From contig CAUJCX010000015.1 in NCBI GenBank assembly GCA_963169235.1, forward strand, positions 1 through 64,000: a stretch of 64,000 nucleotides of DNA. The letters are read 5' to 3'. Positions 1-8,871 of the stretch are shown here, in pieces (position 1 is the stretch's first letter; each line of letters starts with the position of its first letter). The DNA is from Actinomycetota bacterium (lineage in GTDB: Bacteria; Actinomycetota; Thermoleophilia; Miltoncostaeales; Miltoncostaeaceae). Both the position numbers and the translations under genes were made by a program. A model generated the notes under the pieces. It did not search any database, had not been told where the DNA came from, and saw only the letters and a list, made by a program, of their open reading frames with translations.

Positions 1-605
1 CGCGCCAGGTGGCCCACGCGCCCGAAGATGTAGAACGTGCGGGCCACGTTCTTCGGCATCTCGTGCGTCTTGGAGTACTCGTCGAAGTCGCGGCTGATCG
101 CGAGCTTCGCCTGGTACGCGCCCACGCCGATGAACACCAGGCCGGCGAGCACGATGAGCAGGCGCCCGGCCGGCCACGTCATCACGTCGGCGGCGATGCT
201 CTTCGGCGGAGTCTTCTTGGCGGCGCCGATCAGCGTGGTCACCGCCATGCCCAGAAACAGCGTGTACGCCAGGCCGCTGGCCACGGCCGCCACGCGCTCG
301 CCGGTTGAGTAGCTGCCCTGCTCGGGGGTGCGGCCCACCGCGGCCTGCACGAACCGCCACACGGCGTAGCCCAGCAGGCCGACGGCGAGGGCCGTCACCA
401 GTACCTTGCCCAGCGGCTTCTCGAGCAGCTCGGCGATGGCTCCTTGCTGGTTCGGGGCGTGCTCGGCCGTGTGGTTGCGGGCAAGCCCGAACGCCAGCAC
501 CCCGATGAGCACGTAGATGAGGCCGCGCGACACGTACCCTGCGCGTGCCAGCGCCTCGAATGCACGCGAACGGCTGAAGTCACGAACTGAGGTTTCGGCG
601 GTCAT
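1..605 (-). CDS. DUF1206 family membrane protein (3' end outside window)
   Basis: Reading the minus strand from an ATG at 605 gives an uninterrupted frame that runs off the left edge, so about 201 residues are visible and the C-terminus is missing. The protein alternates short basic/acidic segments with hydrophobic stretches (around residues 25-42, 68-88, 108-126 and 148-165). This repeated two-helix pattern, with the opening SRAFEALARAGYVSRGLIY, is characteristic of DUF1206 integral membrane proteins of actinobacteria and proteobacteria, whose role is unknown. It is divergent from the lipid kinase at 672, separated by 66 bp that must hold both promoters. Family assignment is from recognised sequence pattern only. 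Confidence 0.75.
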   Translation of the reverse strand, partial: MTAETSVRDFSRSRAFEALARAGYVSRGLIYVLIGVLAFGLARNHTAEHAPNQQGAIAELLEKPLGKVLVTALAVGLLGYAVWRFVQAAVGRTPEQGSYSTGERVAAVASGLAYTLFLGMAVTTLIGAAKKTPPKSIAADVMTWPAGRLLIVLAGLVFIGVGAYQAKLAISRDFDEYSKTHEMPKNVARTFYIFGRVGHLA

Positions 606-671
606 GAGTGCTACCTGTCGTGTCGGCGGGACAGATTGGGCGGATCAACGTACGCGGACGGGAGAACGGTC

Positions 672-1571
672 ATGAGTGAGGGCGTCATCGCGGTGGTCGG
701 GCACTCCGGCAAGACGTTCGGCGAGGGGCTGGACGGCCTGCGCGACGCGCTGGCCGCGCGTGGCGTCAGCGACCCGTTGTGGCTGGTGGTCGACGACGGG
801 GCGCTGCTCACCGACAAGGCCCGCGAGGCGGTCGACAAGGGGGCCGACCTGGTGATCACGTGGGGCGGCGACGGCACCGTGCAGTGCTGCGCCGACGCGC
901 TGGCCGGATCGGGCGTGCCCATGGCCATCATGCCCGCGGGCACCGCCAACCTGCTGGCCGCCAATCTGGGGGTGCCGCAGGACATCGACGAGGCCCTCGA
1001 CATCGCGCTGGACGGGCGCCGCGTGAAGCTTGACGTCGGACGCGCCAACGGCGAGGTGTTCGCCGTGATGGCGGGCGCCGGCATGGACGCGCTGGTCATC
1101 GGCGGGGCCGACGACGACGTGAAGGCCAAGATCGGCCGCCTGGCGTACATCGCATCGGCCGCCAAGAGCGTGCGGGCCGACCCGTTCGTCGCCGAGATCG
1201 AGATCGACGGCGAGCAGTTCTTCTCGGGCGAGGCCACGTGCGTGCTGCTGGGCAACGTGGGCGAGTTGTTCGGCGGCCTTCAGCCCTTCCCCGACGCGCA
1301 ACCCGACGACGGCCGCCTGGAGGTGGGCGTCGTCACCGCCGACGGCACGCTGCAATGGCTGCGCACCATGGCCCGCGCGGTCGCGGGCCGGGCCGCCGAG
1401 TCGCCCGACGTCGACGAGACCACGTTCACGCGGCGCGGCACCATCCGCTTCGACCGCGACGTCGAGTTCGAGCTCGACGGCAACGAGCGCGGAGCGGTGC
1501 GCGAGATCGACCTCGAGGTGGATCCCGGGGCGCTGGTGGTGTGCGCGCCGACCCGTCAACAGGAGTCCTGA
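672..1571 (+). CDS. Diacylglycerol kinase family lipid kinase (YegS/LCB5 type)
   Basis: Soluble protein of 299 residues predicted to phosphorylate a lipid such as diacylglycerol with ATP. The catalytic-domain signature is clear: a GGDGTV nucleotide loop near residue 75, then MPAGTANLLAANLG, the usual N/D-rich loop of DAGK_cat proteins, and a C-terminal domain ending with the ELDGNERG motif seen in this family. An in-frame ATG exists at 636, but the ATG at 672 is preceded by GGGAGAA at a reasonable distance and removes a poorly conserved 12-residue extension, so 672 is preferred. The stop overlaps by 16 bp the stop region of the convergent PAP2 phosphatase, which is the type of enzyme that reverses its reaction. 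Confidence 0.85.
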   Translation: MSEGVIAVVGHSGKTFGEGLDGLRDALAARGVSDPLWLVVDDGALLTDKAREAVDKGADLVITWGGDGTVQCCADALAGSGVPMAIMPAGTANLLAANLGVPQDIDEALDIALDGRRVKLDVGRANGEVFAVMAGAGMDALVIGGADDDVKAKIGRLAYIASAAKSVRADPFVAEIEIDGEQFFSGEATCVLLGNVGELFGGLQPFPDAQPDDGRLEVGVVTADGTLQWLRTMARAVAGRAAESPDVDETTFTRRGTIRFDRDVEFELDGNERGAVREIDLEVDPGALVVCAPTRQQES

Positions 1572-2353
1572 GCGGGCGCGTCGGTCACGGGGGCGGCGGC
1601 GGCATCGTCGCCCCGGTCGCGCGCGCGGCGACGGCTCACCACCACCGCCGCGCGGGTCGCCATCAACGCGATGGCGATGCAGCCGATGCCCACCAGCGTG
1701 CCCGATGCGACGTCGGTGGGATGGTGCATGCCGCGCATCATCCGCGACAGCATCACGATGGCGGGTAGCGCGACGGCCAGCACCCACAGCACCCGCAGCC
1801 GGGGCCAGCGCGAGGCCAGCACCAGCACCAGGCCCGCGTACACGGCCACCGACGCGCCCGTGTGACCCGACGGGAAGCTCTGGTCCATAGGCAGTTGCGG
1901 GTCGAGGCGGGTCACGTCGGGGCGCTCGCGCGACACGGTGAGGGTGGCGATCCGGTACACGGCCAGCTCGGCGGCCCCCGCCGCCACCATGAACGCCGCC
2001 ACCTGGAACCTCTTCAGCACCAGGGCCACCAGCGACACCAGCAGCACCACCGCGGGCAGCACCGGGGCGTCACCCACCAGCGAGCCGATGTTGGTGAGGT
2101 GGTTGACCCGGGCCGAGCGCAGCTCGGTCAGCTCGCGCACCACCCGCTCGTCGGGGCTCTCAAGACCCGCCGGCAGCAGCACATGCACCAGCAGCACTCC
2201 CCAGAGGATCGTCACCACCGTCAGCACCACGATGCCCAGCAGCAGACCGATGAACCACACGGCGGCGGGATGCAGGCGCCCGAGGGCGGCGGCGACGCGG
2301 CGGGCCGGGCCGTCGCCCTCGCGCGGCTCCAGTACGGGGATGTCGTTGATCAT
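1556..2353 (-). CDS. PAP2-family membrane phosphatase
   Basis: Integral membrane phosphatase of 265 residues. The three PAP2 signature motifs are visible in order: SRERPD (motif 1, with the leading lysine not obvious), SFPSGHTG (motif 2) and SRMMRGMHHPTDV (motif 3), the last two holding the catalytic histidines. Six hydrophobic helices surround them. Such enzymes dephosphorylate phosphatidate, phosphatidylglycerophosphate or undecaprenyl-pyrophosphate on the outer membrane face; the substrate cannot be read from sequence. The ATG at 2353 overlaps the stop codon of the upstream paralogue by 4 bp (ATGA), which indicates translational coupling. It converges on the diacylglycerol-kinase-type gene. 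Confidence 0.85.
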   Translation of the reverse strand: MINDIPVLEPREGDGPARRVAAALGRLHPAAVWFIGLLLGIVVLTVVTILWGVLLVHVLLPAGLESPDERVVRELTELRSARVNHLTNIGSLVGDAPVLPAVVLLVSLVALVLKRFQVAAFMVAAGAAELAVYRIATLTVSRERPDVTRLDPQLPMDQSFPSGHTGASVAVYAGLVLVLASRWPRLRVLWVLAVALPAIVMLSRMMRGMHHPTDVASGTLVGIGCIAIALMATRAAVVVSRRRARDRGDDAAAAPVTDAPAQDSC

Positions 2354-3129
2354 CGTCCCAGCCTCCAGTGTGTGACGCGGCGGTTGATGCCTTCGGGGGC
2401 GTGCATCTTCAGCAGGCCGCGGCCGAAGAGGATGGCGCAGGCCGCGAACCACGCCCATCCCACGGCGAGGCCCGCGACGACGTCCGAGAACCAGTGGACG
2501 CCCAGCATCACGCGGGTGGAGGCCACGGCCAGGGCGACGGCGACGGCGGCGGCGCCCAGTGCGCGCCGCCACCGCCACGACATGCTGCGGGCCACCACCA
2601 GGGCTGCGGCGGCGTAGAACGCGGCCGCCGTGGCTGAGTGACCGCTGGGAAACGACGGCCCCAGCGCCGCGGCCTCCTCCACGATGGCGGGGCGCGCCCG
2701 GTCGGCGATCAGCTTGAGGATGTTGGTGAGCGCCGACACGCCCAGGGCGGCGGCCAGCAAGAACGGCGCGGCCCAGCGGTTGGGCCGGCGCACCATGTCC
2801 ACGACCGCCACCACGACGCCCACGATGATGGTGTCGACGGTGTCGGCCAGGTCGGTGACCCAGTGCAGCACCCGGTCGCTGGTGGGCGTGGCGACGCGGC
2901 GTCCCCACTCGTTGGCGCTCGAGTCGAGGTGGCGCAAGGCGTCCGAGTGGCGCATCGCGAGCCACGCGACCGCCAGCACCATCGCGCCCGCCACGATTAC
3001 CGCGGCCGCGGCCGTCAGCAGCACGCCCGACGCCACGCCCGGGCCGCGTCGGCGGGTGATGAAGCTGCGCATCGCGCCGTGGGGCGCCGTGCTCGCCTCG
3101 GGACGCAGCATCGCCGGGAAACGGCCCAC
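2350..3129 (-). CDS. PAP2-family membrane phosphatase, upstream paralogue
   Basis: Second PAP2 protein, 259 residues from a GTG at 3129. Motifs: KLIADRARP, SFPSGHSATAAAF and STRVMLGVHWFSDV, a complete canonical set including the motif-1 lysine that its downstream partner lacks. The start is uncertain. The frame stays open upstream for 22 codons and would encode a hydrophobic run beginning IPYLVVLVAATC, i.e. a plausible membrane helix, but that extension has no ATG, GTG or TTG before the in-frame stop. The annotated GTG therefore lies inside what looks like coding sequence. Together with the downstream gene it forms a two-gene operon. Confidence 0.82.
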   Translation of the reverse strand: MGRFPAMLRPEASTAPHGAMRSFITRRRGPGVASGVLLTAAAAVIVAGAMVLAVAWLAMRHSDALRHLDSSANEWGRRVATPTSDRVLHWVTDLADTVDTIIVGVVVAVVDMVRRPNRWAAPFLLAAALGVSALTNILKLIADRARPAIVEEAAALGPSFPSGHSATAAAFYAAAALVVARSMSWRWRRALGAAAVAVALAVASTRVMLGVHWFSDVVAGLAVGWAWFAACAILFGRGLLKMHAPEGINRRVTHWRLGR

Positions 3130-3337
3130 CAGCCACCAGCCGATGAGCGCCCCACACGTCGCCGCGACCAGGACAACCAGGTATGGGATGCGTCACCCGC
3201 TTCCGGTCCGCGATGCTGGGCGCACACTGTGACGCCGCCGCAACATCTTGGCGCGGAAAACCGCCGAAAAGTGGTGTTCGGAGCGGTAAAGATGCGGCGC
3301 GGGCGGGATCGCGGGAGCGTCGTATGATCCCCGCACC

Positions 3338-5140
3338 ATGGCGACGAACGACGATTTCCCCGAGCTCGACGCCCCGGTCGACGGCGACACACCGGACGGC
3401 GTCCCCGACATCCTGGTGGGCCCGGTGCAGCGCTTCCGCGGTGCCGGGGGCGAGGCCACCGTGTTCCTGGAGCTCAGCGCGGCGTGCGAGGTGGAGCTGC
3501 GCGCCGGCGGTGACGACCCCGTCACCACGCGGGCGCGCACGTGGGAGCTGCGCGGGCACCACTACGTGCTGCTGATGGTGAGCGGCCTGCCCGACGACCG
3601 CGCCGTGCCGTACGAGGTGTGGCTGGGCGACACGCTGGTGTGGCCCGACCCGGCGCGCGACCACCCGCCCAGCGTGTTCGCGCCGCCCGCCGACCATCGC
3701 CTGCGCCTGTCGTTCGGGTCGTGCCGTGAGCTGGGCCCGTACGACGAGGACGGGCTCGACCAGTGGGGCGCCGACGCCCTGGTGGGGCTCTCCCGCCGGC
3801 TGCAGAGCAGCGACCACGGCGACTTCCCGCACCTGCTTCTGCACCTGGGCGACCAGGTGTACGCCGACGAGCCGTCGCCCGACATCGCCGACCGCCTGCG
3901 CGAGCTGCACCGCGACATCCACGACGACGCCCGCGAGGAGATCCGCAACTTCGAGGAGTACACGTGGCTGTACCACACCACGTGGATGCACCCCGACGTG
4001 CGCTGGCTGCTGTCGACGGTGCCCAACGCCATGATCCTCGACGACCACGACCTGCGCGACGACTGGAACACGTCGGCGTCGTGGCGGCGGGATGTGCAGA
4101 CCCAGCCGTGGTGGCGCGACCGCGTCATCGGCGGGCTGGCGTCGTACTGGGTCTACCAGCACATCGGCAACCTGTCGCCCGCCGAGCTGCACGACGACCC
4201 GGTGTTCGCGGCCGTCACCACGCAGCCCCCCGACGAGGCGTGGGACACGCTCGAGCAGTACGCGTGGAGGGCCGACACCGAGCCCGACTCGGCGCGCTGG
4301 TCGTTCGCCCGCGACCTGGGCCCCGCGCGCCTGCTGGTGGTCGACTCGCGTTGCTCGCGGGTGCTCGACCCGCCCGAGCAGCGCGCGCTGGTGGACGACG
4401 TGGAGTGGGCGTGGCTGCGCGAGCGGGCGCTGGCGGCCACCGACACCCGCCATGTGCTGATCGCGACCACGCTGCCGGTGTTCCTGCCGTACGGCGTGCA
4501 CCACCTGGAGACGTGGAACGAGGCCGTGTCGACCGGGGCGTGGGGACGGGCGTGCGCGTGGGCGGGCGAGCACATCCGCCAGGCGGTCGACCTGGAGCAC
4601 TGGCCGGCGTACCACCGGTCGTTCGTCGCGATGGTCGACCTGCTGGGCGACCTGGTGCGCCGCCCCGACCCTCCCGCCAGCATCCTGATGATGTCGGGTG
4701 ACGTGCACTTCTCGTACACGGCCCGCGTCGAGCTGCTGGACGCCCCCATGGACCGCACCGCCGTGCACCAGCTGGTGCAGTCGCCCATGCGCAACGCGCT
4801 GCCCAAGGTGATGGTGGGCGCGTTCTGGACGTTCCAGACGTGGCTGTCGGCGCAGGTGCTGCGCCCGTTGCCGCGGCTGGCCGGGGTGGGCGACCCAGCG
4901 GCGCACTGGCGCTTCGACGGACCGCTGGAGTTCGAGAACGGCGTGATGACGGTGCATCTGGACGACGACCGCGCCGACGTGGTGGTGAGCCGCGCCCGCG
5001 TGGACGACGACGGCCGCGAGTACCTCATCGACACGGCCACGAAGAAGCTCACCACGCCGCTGCCCCCGGCGCGTCCACGCTGGGCGGCGCTGCGGCGGGC
5101 GGCTCGGGCGGTGGCCCGCAAGGTCCGTCGCGGGGCGTGA
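3338..5140 (+). CDS. PhoD-like metallophosphatase
   Basis: Protein of 600 residues with a PhoD/alkaline-phosphatase-D-like fold. Supporting motifs: SFGSCRELG near residue 127, the LLLHLGDQVYADE metal site near 165, ILDDHDLRDDWN near 233, LLVVDSRCSR, and MMSGDVHFSY near 450, which together give the metal-binding Asp, His and Asn residues of the calcineurin-like superfamily. No signal peptide or twin-arginine motif is visible, so unlike classical PhoD it appears cytoplasmic. The start ATG follows a TATGAT -10-like hexamer by nine bases and has no Shine-Dalgarno sequence. Substrate unknown; phosphodiesters are typical for the family. Confidence 0.82.
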   Translation: MATNDDFPELDAPVDGDTPDGVPDILVGPVQRFRGAGGEATVFLELSAACEVELRAGGDDPVTTRARTWELRGHHYVLLMVSGLPDDRAVPYEVWLGDTLVWPDPARDHPPSVFAPPADHRLRLSFGSCRELGPYDEDGLDQWGADALVGLSRRLQSSDHGDFPHLLLHLGDQVYADEPSPDIADRLRELHRDIHDDAREEIRNFEEYTWLYHTTWMHPDVRWLLSTVPNAMILDDHDLRDDWNTSASWRRDVQTQPWWRDRVIGGLASYWVYQHIGNLSPAELHDDPVFAAVTTQPPDEAWDTLEQYAWRADTEPDSARWSFARDLGPARLLVVDSRCSRVLDPPEQRALVDDVEWAWLRERALAATDTRHVLIATTLPVFLPYGVHHLETWNEAVSTGAWGRACAWAGEHIRQAVDLEHWPAYHRSFVAMVDLLGDLVRRPDPPASILMMSGDVHFSYTARVELLDAPMDRTAVHQLVQSPMRNALPKVMVGAFWTFQTWLSAQVLRPLPRLAGVGDPAAHWRFDGPLEFENGVMTVHLDDDRADVVVSRARVDDDGREYLIDTATKKLTTPLPPARPRWAALRRAARAVARKVRRGA

Positions 5141-5258
5141 CGGCAGACGGCGTCCGGCCAGCCCCCGTCTCTGGAACGGGCGGCGCCCGCATGCGAGTCT
5201 GTGGGCACCACCAGGGGACGACCCTGAACGAAAGCCTCACTCGCGGAAGGACACACCC

Positions 5259-5387
5259 GTGAAGAAGCTCTTTCGGTTGCTGAAGCTGGCGACCGCGGCG
5301 TTCGCCGCATTCAAGGCATACGAGGCGTGGCGCGGCACGTCGAAGGGCGACAACCGCGACGCATCGGGCCCCGGGGGATACCGGTGA
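5259..5387 (+). CDS. Small basic protein (42 aa), function unknown
   Basis: A short frame from GTG 5259 preceded by GGAAGG at good spacing. It encodes a basic N-terminus, one amphipathic or hydrophobic helix (about residues 5-20, rich in Ala, Leu and Phe), then a polar glycine-rich tail ending GPGGYR. Its TGA overlaps the GTG of the next gene (GTGA), which supports both being genuine and co-translated. I do not recognise a family. Confidence 0.6.
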   Translation: MKKLFRLLKLATAAFAAFKAYEAWRGTSKGDNRDASGPGGYR

Positions 5388-5638
5388 GCCCCCTGGTCGA
5401 GATCGGCCACCCCGACGTCGACGTGGGTGCTGAGGCCGATCGCATCACCGCCGCGCTCAAGGAGGGCGGGCTGACGGTGACGTCGCCGCTGTCGCCCGCC
5501 ACCGTGCGGGTGGGGGTCGACTCGGCTGGTCTCGACGACGACGCGCTGCAGACCCGGGTGGAGCAACTGCTCGACGATGCATTCCCGGCGTTCGTCGGGA
5601 TGAACGGTTTCTACGCCAAGGTGGTGGGGAACGCGTGA
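5384..5638 (+). CDS. Hypothetical small protein (84 aa)
   Basis: Read from GTG 5384, which overlaps the upstream stop by 4 bp; an ATG further upstream would duplicate the other small gene in a second frame and is less likely. The product is acidic, mixed alpha/beta in appearance, with no membrane segment or recognisable motif. The residues VEIGHPDVDVGAEADR and a C-terminal FVGMNGFYAKVVGN are its most distinctive parts. Coupled with the 42-residue gene and probably co-transcribed. Function unknown. Confidence 0.6.
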   Translation: MSPLVEIGHPDVDVGAEADRITAALKEGGLTVTSPLSPATVRVGVDSAGLDDDALQTRVEQLLDDAFPAFVGMNGFYAKVVGNA

Positions 5639-5723
5639 CCCGCGTCTGCCCCGGCACCGGCGTACGATGGGCCCGACTCCACGCGCGTCGCGCGTGGCGA
5701 GGCTCCACAGAAGGAGGGACGTG

Positions 5724-6188
5724 ATGGCAGAACTCCCCGTAGCCCAGCTGAGCGACTGGGTCGAGCAGACCGGCCGCACTCTCACCGGGAAGGCCCGGCG
5801 CCGCGACGCCGCCGACGTGGCGCGCGCGTTCACCCATGCGGTGCGCGACCTCGACCGCGGTAGCGTGAAGCGCCTGACGCAGCGGGTCGCCCACGACGAT
5901 GATTTGCGCGACGCACTGGCCACGCTCACCGGCTCACTGCGCGACGTCGGCTCGAAGACCCCCGCCGTCACGCGCAAGGTGGCCGACACCGCCGTCCGCG
6001 ACCGGCGCGTGGGGCGTCTGGGCATGCTGGTGGCCGCCGCGGCCGTTGCGGCGCTGGTGCTGCGCGCGCTGATGCGCCGCCGCTCCGCCGGCGACCCGGC
6101 CGCCGTGTTCGATGCGCACATCTCGTCGAACGGCGCCGCCTCGCACGTACACGCAGACGACGCCGAGGTGGGCGAACCGTCCGCATGA
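5724..6188 (+). CDS. Hypothetical single-pass membrane protein (154 aa)
   Basis: Start chosen at ATG 5724 because a strong AAGGAGG (5711-5717) sits just upstream; a GTG directly before it (5721) is a weaker alternative. The N-terminal 95 residues are helical and polar, one hydrophobic segment lies near residues 97-115 (LGMLVAAAAVAALVLRAL), followed by an arginine cluster and a short acidic tail. The positive-inside rule would place the helical domain outside or make this a membrane anchor; orientation is not certain. No family recognised. Confidence 0.6.
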   Translation: MAELPVAQLSDWVEQTGRTLTGKARRRDAADVARAFTHAVRDLDRGSVKRLTQRVAHDDDLRDALATLTGSLRDVGSKTPAVTRKVADTAVRDRRVGRLGMLVAAAAVAALVLRALMRRRSAGDPAAVFDAHISSNGAASHVHADDAEVGEPSA

Positions 6189-6243
6189 CGCTGTGACACG
6201 GTGCGGGCTCCGGGCCCGCACCGCACGCGGCTGGCTCCCTGGC

Positions 6244-6271
6244 TCAAGGCAGTTGCGCATCGGACCGATGG
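6244..6271 (+). promoter_or_regulatory. Weak sigma28-like promoter candidate upstream of GGDEF-EAL gene
   Basis: TCAAG (6244-6248), 15 bases, then ACCGATGG (6264-6271). This resembles the sigma28/WhiG consensus TAAAG...GCCGATAA with the same spacing as the CHAP-gene site near 39.7 kb, but the -10 matches only in the CCGAT core. Tentative. Confidence 0.3.
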
Positions 6272-6355
6272 GGATACGACGTCCTCCACCGTCGACCGGC
6301 GCGCCATCACCGGCGAGCGGACCGTCTCGCGCCGCCGTCTCCCGGGAGCGCTGCA

Positions 6356-8713
6356 CTGACCCTGACCCCCACAGTAGTTACGGTATTCGCCCTTGCGCTG
6401 GGGGCGCTGGCGCTGGTGGTCTGGGGGCTCGTCGACCGGCGCCGCTCTCCGGCGTCCCCGTACGTCCTGATGCACGCCTGTGCGTCGCTGGTGGTGGCGT
6501 GCGCGCTGGGGGGCGCCGCGGCGGCACGCGATACGACGCTGCGCGAGGTCATCTGGTCGGGGACGGTGCTGGGTCTCGCGGTCATCGGGCCGGCGTTCTA
6601 CGCGGCGGTCGCCTCGTGGGTGGGGGCACCCGCCCTGCGCTCGCGCGTCGGCCGGGCGGTGGCGTGGAGCCCCGTCGTGGTCGTCAGCTGCCTCGTGGCG
6701 ACGAACCCGTGGCACCGCGGGCTGTGGACCACGGCCATGATGCGCCAGCAGGCCCCGGGCGAGGTGCTCGACCTCGACTCCACGCCGTTGTCGACGGCCG
6801 CGTACCTGTTGCCGGGCCTCTGCGCGCTGGCGGCGCTGGGCCTGGTGGGGGTCGCGTTCATCACGGCGCCACGCCTCTACCGCGGTGGGCTGATCACGCT
6901 GGCGCTGGGCGTCGCCGTGTCCGTCGCGCTCGGCGTCCCGTCCACGCTCCCCGGGGGCGAGCCGCTGCGTTCATGCGTCGGGATGCTGGGGCTGCAGGCC
7001 AGCACCGCCGCGCTGCTTTTGTGCATGCGCCGCCACCCCATCGTGGTGCAGCGCTACGGCTTCCGCCAGGCCACCCGCGACACCGTGGTCGAGCTGATGA
7101 GCGAGGGCGTGGTGGTGATCGACTCGACGGGCCTCATCGTCGACCAGAACCCCGCAGCCACGGGCCTTCTGGAGCTTCCCCACACGCTGGTGGGGGCGTA
7201 CTACGACCGGGCCCTCCCGGAGTGGCTGTGCCACCAGGTGGCGGAGGCCGGCGCCACCCCTGCGACCATCTCGCGCACCGTCGAGAGCGGCAGCACGCTC
7301 GATCTCACGGTGACGCGGGTGGGGGGCGAGGGCCCTGGATCCGAGGTCATCGTGGTCATCCGCGACGGGTCGGCCCGGGCGCGCGCGGAGGCCCGCCTCG
7401 AGCAGATGGCGCACCGTGACGCGCTGACGGGCCTTCCCAACCGGGCGCGCCTCGACGTGGAGATCGCCCGTCGCATCGTGGGCGACAACCAGGTCGCGTT
7501 CATGCTGCTCGACCTCAACGGCTTCAAGGCCGTCAACGACACGTACGGCCACGGCAGCGGTGATCAACTGCTGCGCGAGGCCGCGCTGCGGTTGAAAGAC
7601 TGCGGCATCCCCGGGGCGTTCGTGGCGCGGCTGGGCGGCGACGAGTTCGTGGTGATGGCCCCGTACCGTGACGAGCGGCACGCCCGCCGGCTGGCCGACC
7701 GGGTGGCGTCCATCTTCGACCGCGACATCGCCGCCGTCGGCCACGGGCTGCGCATCACCGCCAGCGTCGGCCTGGCCCTGGCGCCCCACCACGCCCACGA
7801 CATCCTGCGCTGCGCCGACGTGGCGATGTACCAGGCCAAGGCGAGCCCCGGGCGGGTGGTCGTGTACGACCCCGCCACCGACCCCAACACGCCCGAGCGC
7901 CTGCGGCACCTGTCCGACCTGCGGGGTGCGGTGGCGCGCGACGAGCTGGTGCTGCACTACCAGCCCGTCTACGACCTGCAGCGTGAGCGCACCGCCGGGG
8001 TGGAGGCCCTGGTGCGCTGGAACCACCCCACCCGGGGGCTTCTGTACCCCGCGGACTTCCTGGGTGAGATCGACGAGGCGGGCATCGGGCGCGACCTCGC
8101 CCGCTGGGTCATCCGCCGCTGCCTGGCCGACCGCGCCGCGTGGCCCGTGGGACCCGACGGCTTCCAGGTGGCGTTCAACCTCAGCGCCCGCGACCTGGCC
8201 GATCAGGACCTCATCGACGACGCCCTCGCGATGCTGGGCGACAGCGGCCTGGAGCCCGCCGACGTGATCGTGGAGGTCACCGAGACGGTGTTCCTCGACA
8301 CGGCCATCGACACCGCGGCCAACCGCAGCATCCGCCGCCTGCGTAAGGCCGGGGTGCGGCTGGTGCTGGACGACTTCGGCACGGGTCACGCGCCGGTGAC
8401 GATGCTGCGCGACCTACGCGGCAGCGTCGCCAAGATCGGCGGGGTGTTCGTGGTGCAGATGCGCGCCGACGCCGACGACCTGGCCCTGGTGAAGGGCCTG
8501 GCCGAGCTGGCGTTGCACCTCAACTACGCGGTGCTGGCCGAATGGGTCGAGGACGAGGAGACGCTGGAGCTGGTGCGCGACATGGGGTGCCGTTTCGTGC
8601 AGGGGTTCCACATCGCGCGTCCGATGCCCAACGAGAGCCTGGTGGCGTGGATGCGCGGCGACGCCCGCCGCACGGCCGCCGCGTCCGACCGCCTGGGGGC
8701 CACCGGGACGTGA
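6356..8713 (+). CDS. 7TM-PAS-GGDEF-EAL c-di-GMP signalling protein
   Basis: Membrane sensor expected to make and/or degrade cyclic di-GMP. Order: a seven-helix N-terminal sensory region (about residues 1-220), a PAS-like domain (about 240-345), GGDEF with an intact LGGDEF near residue 425, and EAL with EALVRW near 549 and DDFGTG near 671. In the EAL domain the usual KIDRSF is KIGGVF and AEGVET is AEWVED; metal-binding Glu, Asn and Asp residues are kept, so activity is uncertain. The first ATG/GTG-type start in frame (GTG 6416) would remove the first membrane helix. The CTG at 6356 follows GGGAG by seven bases and restores a full first helix, so a CTG start is proposed. Confidence 0.85.
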   Translation: MTLTPTVVTVFALALGALALVVWGLVDRRRSPASPYVLMHACASLVVACALGGAAAARDTTLREVIWSGTVLGLAVIGPAFYAAVASWVGAPALRSRVGRAVAWSPVVVVSCLVATNPWHRGLWTTAMMRQQAPGEVLDLDSTPLSTAAYLLPGLCALAALGLVGVAFITAPRLYRGGLITLALGVAVSVALGVPSTLPGGEPLRSCVGMLGLQASTAALLLCMRRHPIVVQRYGFRQATRDTVVELMSEGVVVIDSTGLIVDQNPAATGLLELPHTLVGAYYDRALPEWLCHQVAEAGATPATISRTVESGSTLDLTVTRVGGEGPGSEVIVVIRDGSARARAEARLEQMAHRDALTGLPNRARLDVEIARRIVGDNQVAFMLLDLNGFKAVNDTYGHGSGDQLLREAALRLKDCGIPGAFVARLGGDEFVVMAPYRDERHARRLADRVASIFDRDIAAVGHGLRITASVGLALAPHHAHDILRCADVAMYQAKASPGRVVVYDPATDPNTPERLRHLSDLRGAVARDELVLHYQPVYDLQRERTAGVEALVRWNHPTRGLLYPADFLGEIDEAGIGRDLARWVIRRCLADRAAWPVGPDGFQVAFNLSARDLADQDLIDDALAMLGDSGLEPADVIVEVTETVFLDTAIDTAANRSIRRLRKAGVRLVLDDFGTGHAPVTMLRDLRGSVAKIGGVFVVQMRADADDLALVKGLAELALHLNYAVLAEWVEDEETLELVRDMGCRFVQGFHIARPMPNESLVAWMRGDARRTAAASDRLGATGT

Positions 8714-8859
8714 CCGTCAGCGACGTTTGTCCCGGCTGAACGATGCGCCGGGACGCGACCGCTGATGGGTTGCGCATTGCGGGCAATCCCGGGCGGCGGA
8801 CGCGGTGAAACCGTCACCGTCCGTTGCATCACAACACTTTGCCCGCGCGATGGTCTCGT

Positions 8860-8871
8860 TAAGATCGTGTC
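8860..8871 (+). promoter_or_regulatory. Leaderless promoter -10 before oxidase subunit II
   Basis: TAAGAT (8860-8865) lies exactly six bases before the ATG at 8872, and no Shine-Dalgarno sequence is present. Transcription would begin at or next to the start codon. Confidence 0.55.

Noticed and set aside
1556-4957. Very long minus-strand frame across the PhoD-like gene
   Set aside because: Only the final 265 codons (PAP2) are real; the rest is Arg/Gln/His-rich antisense translation.
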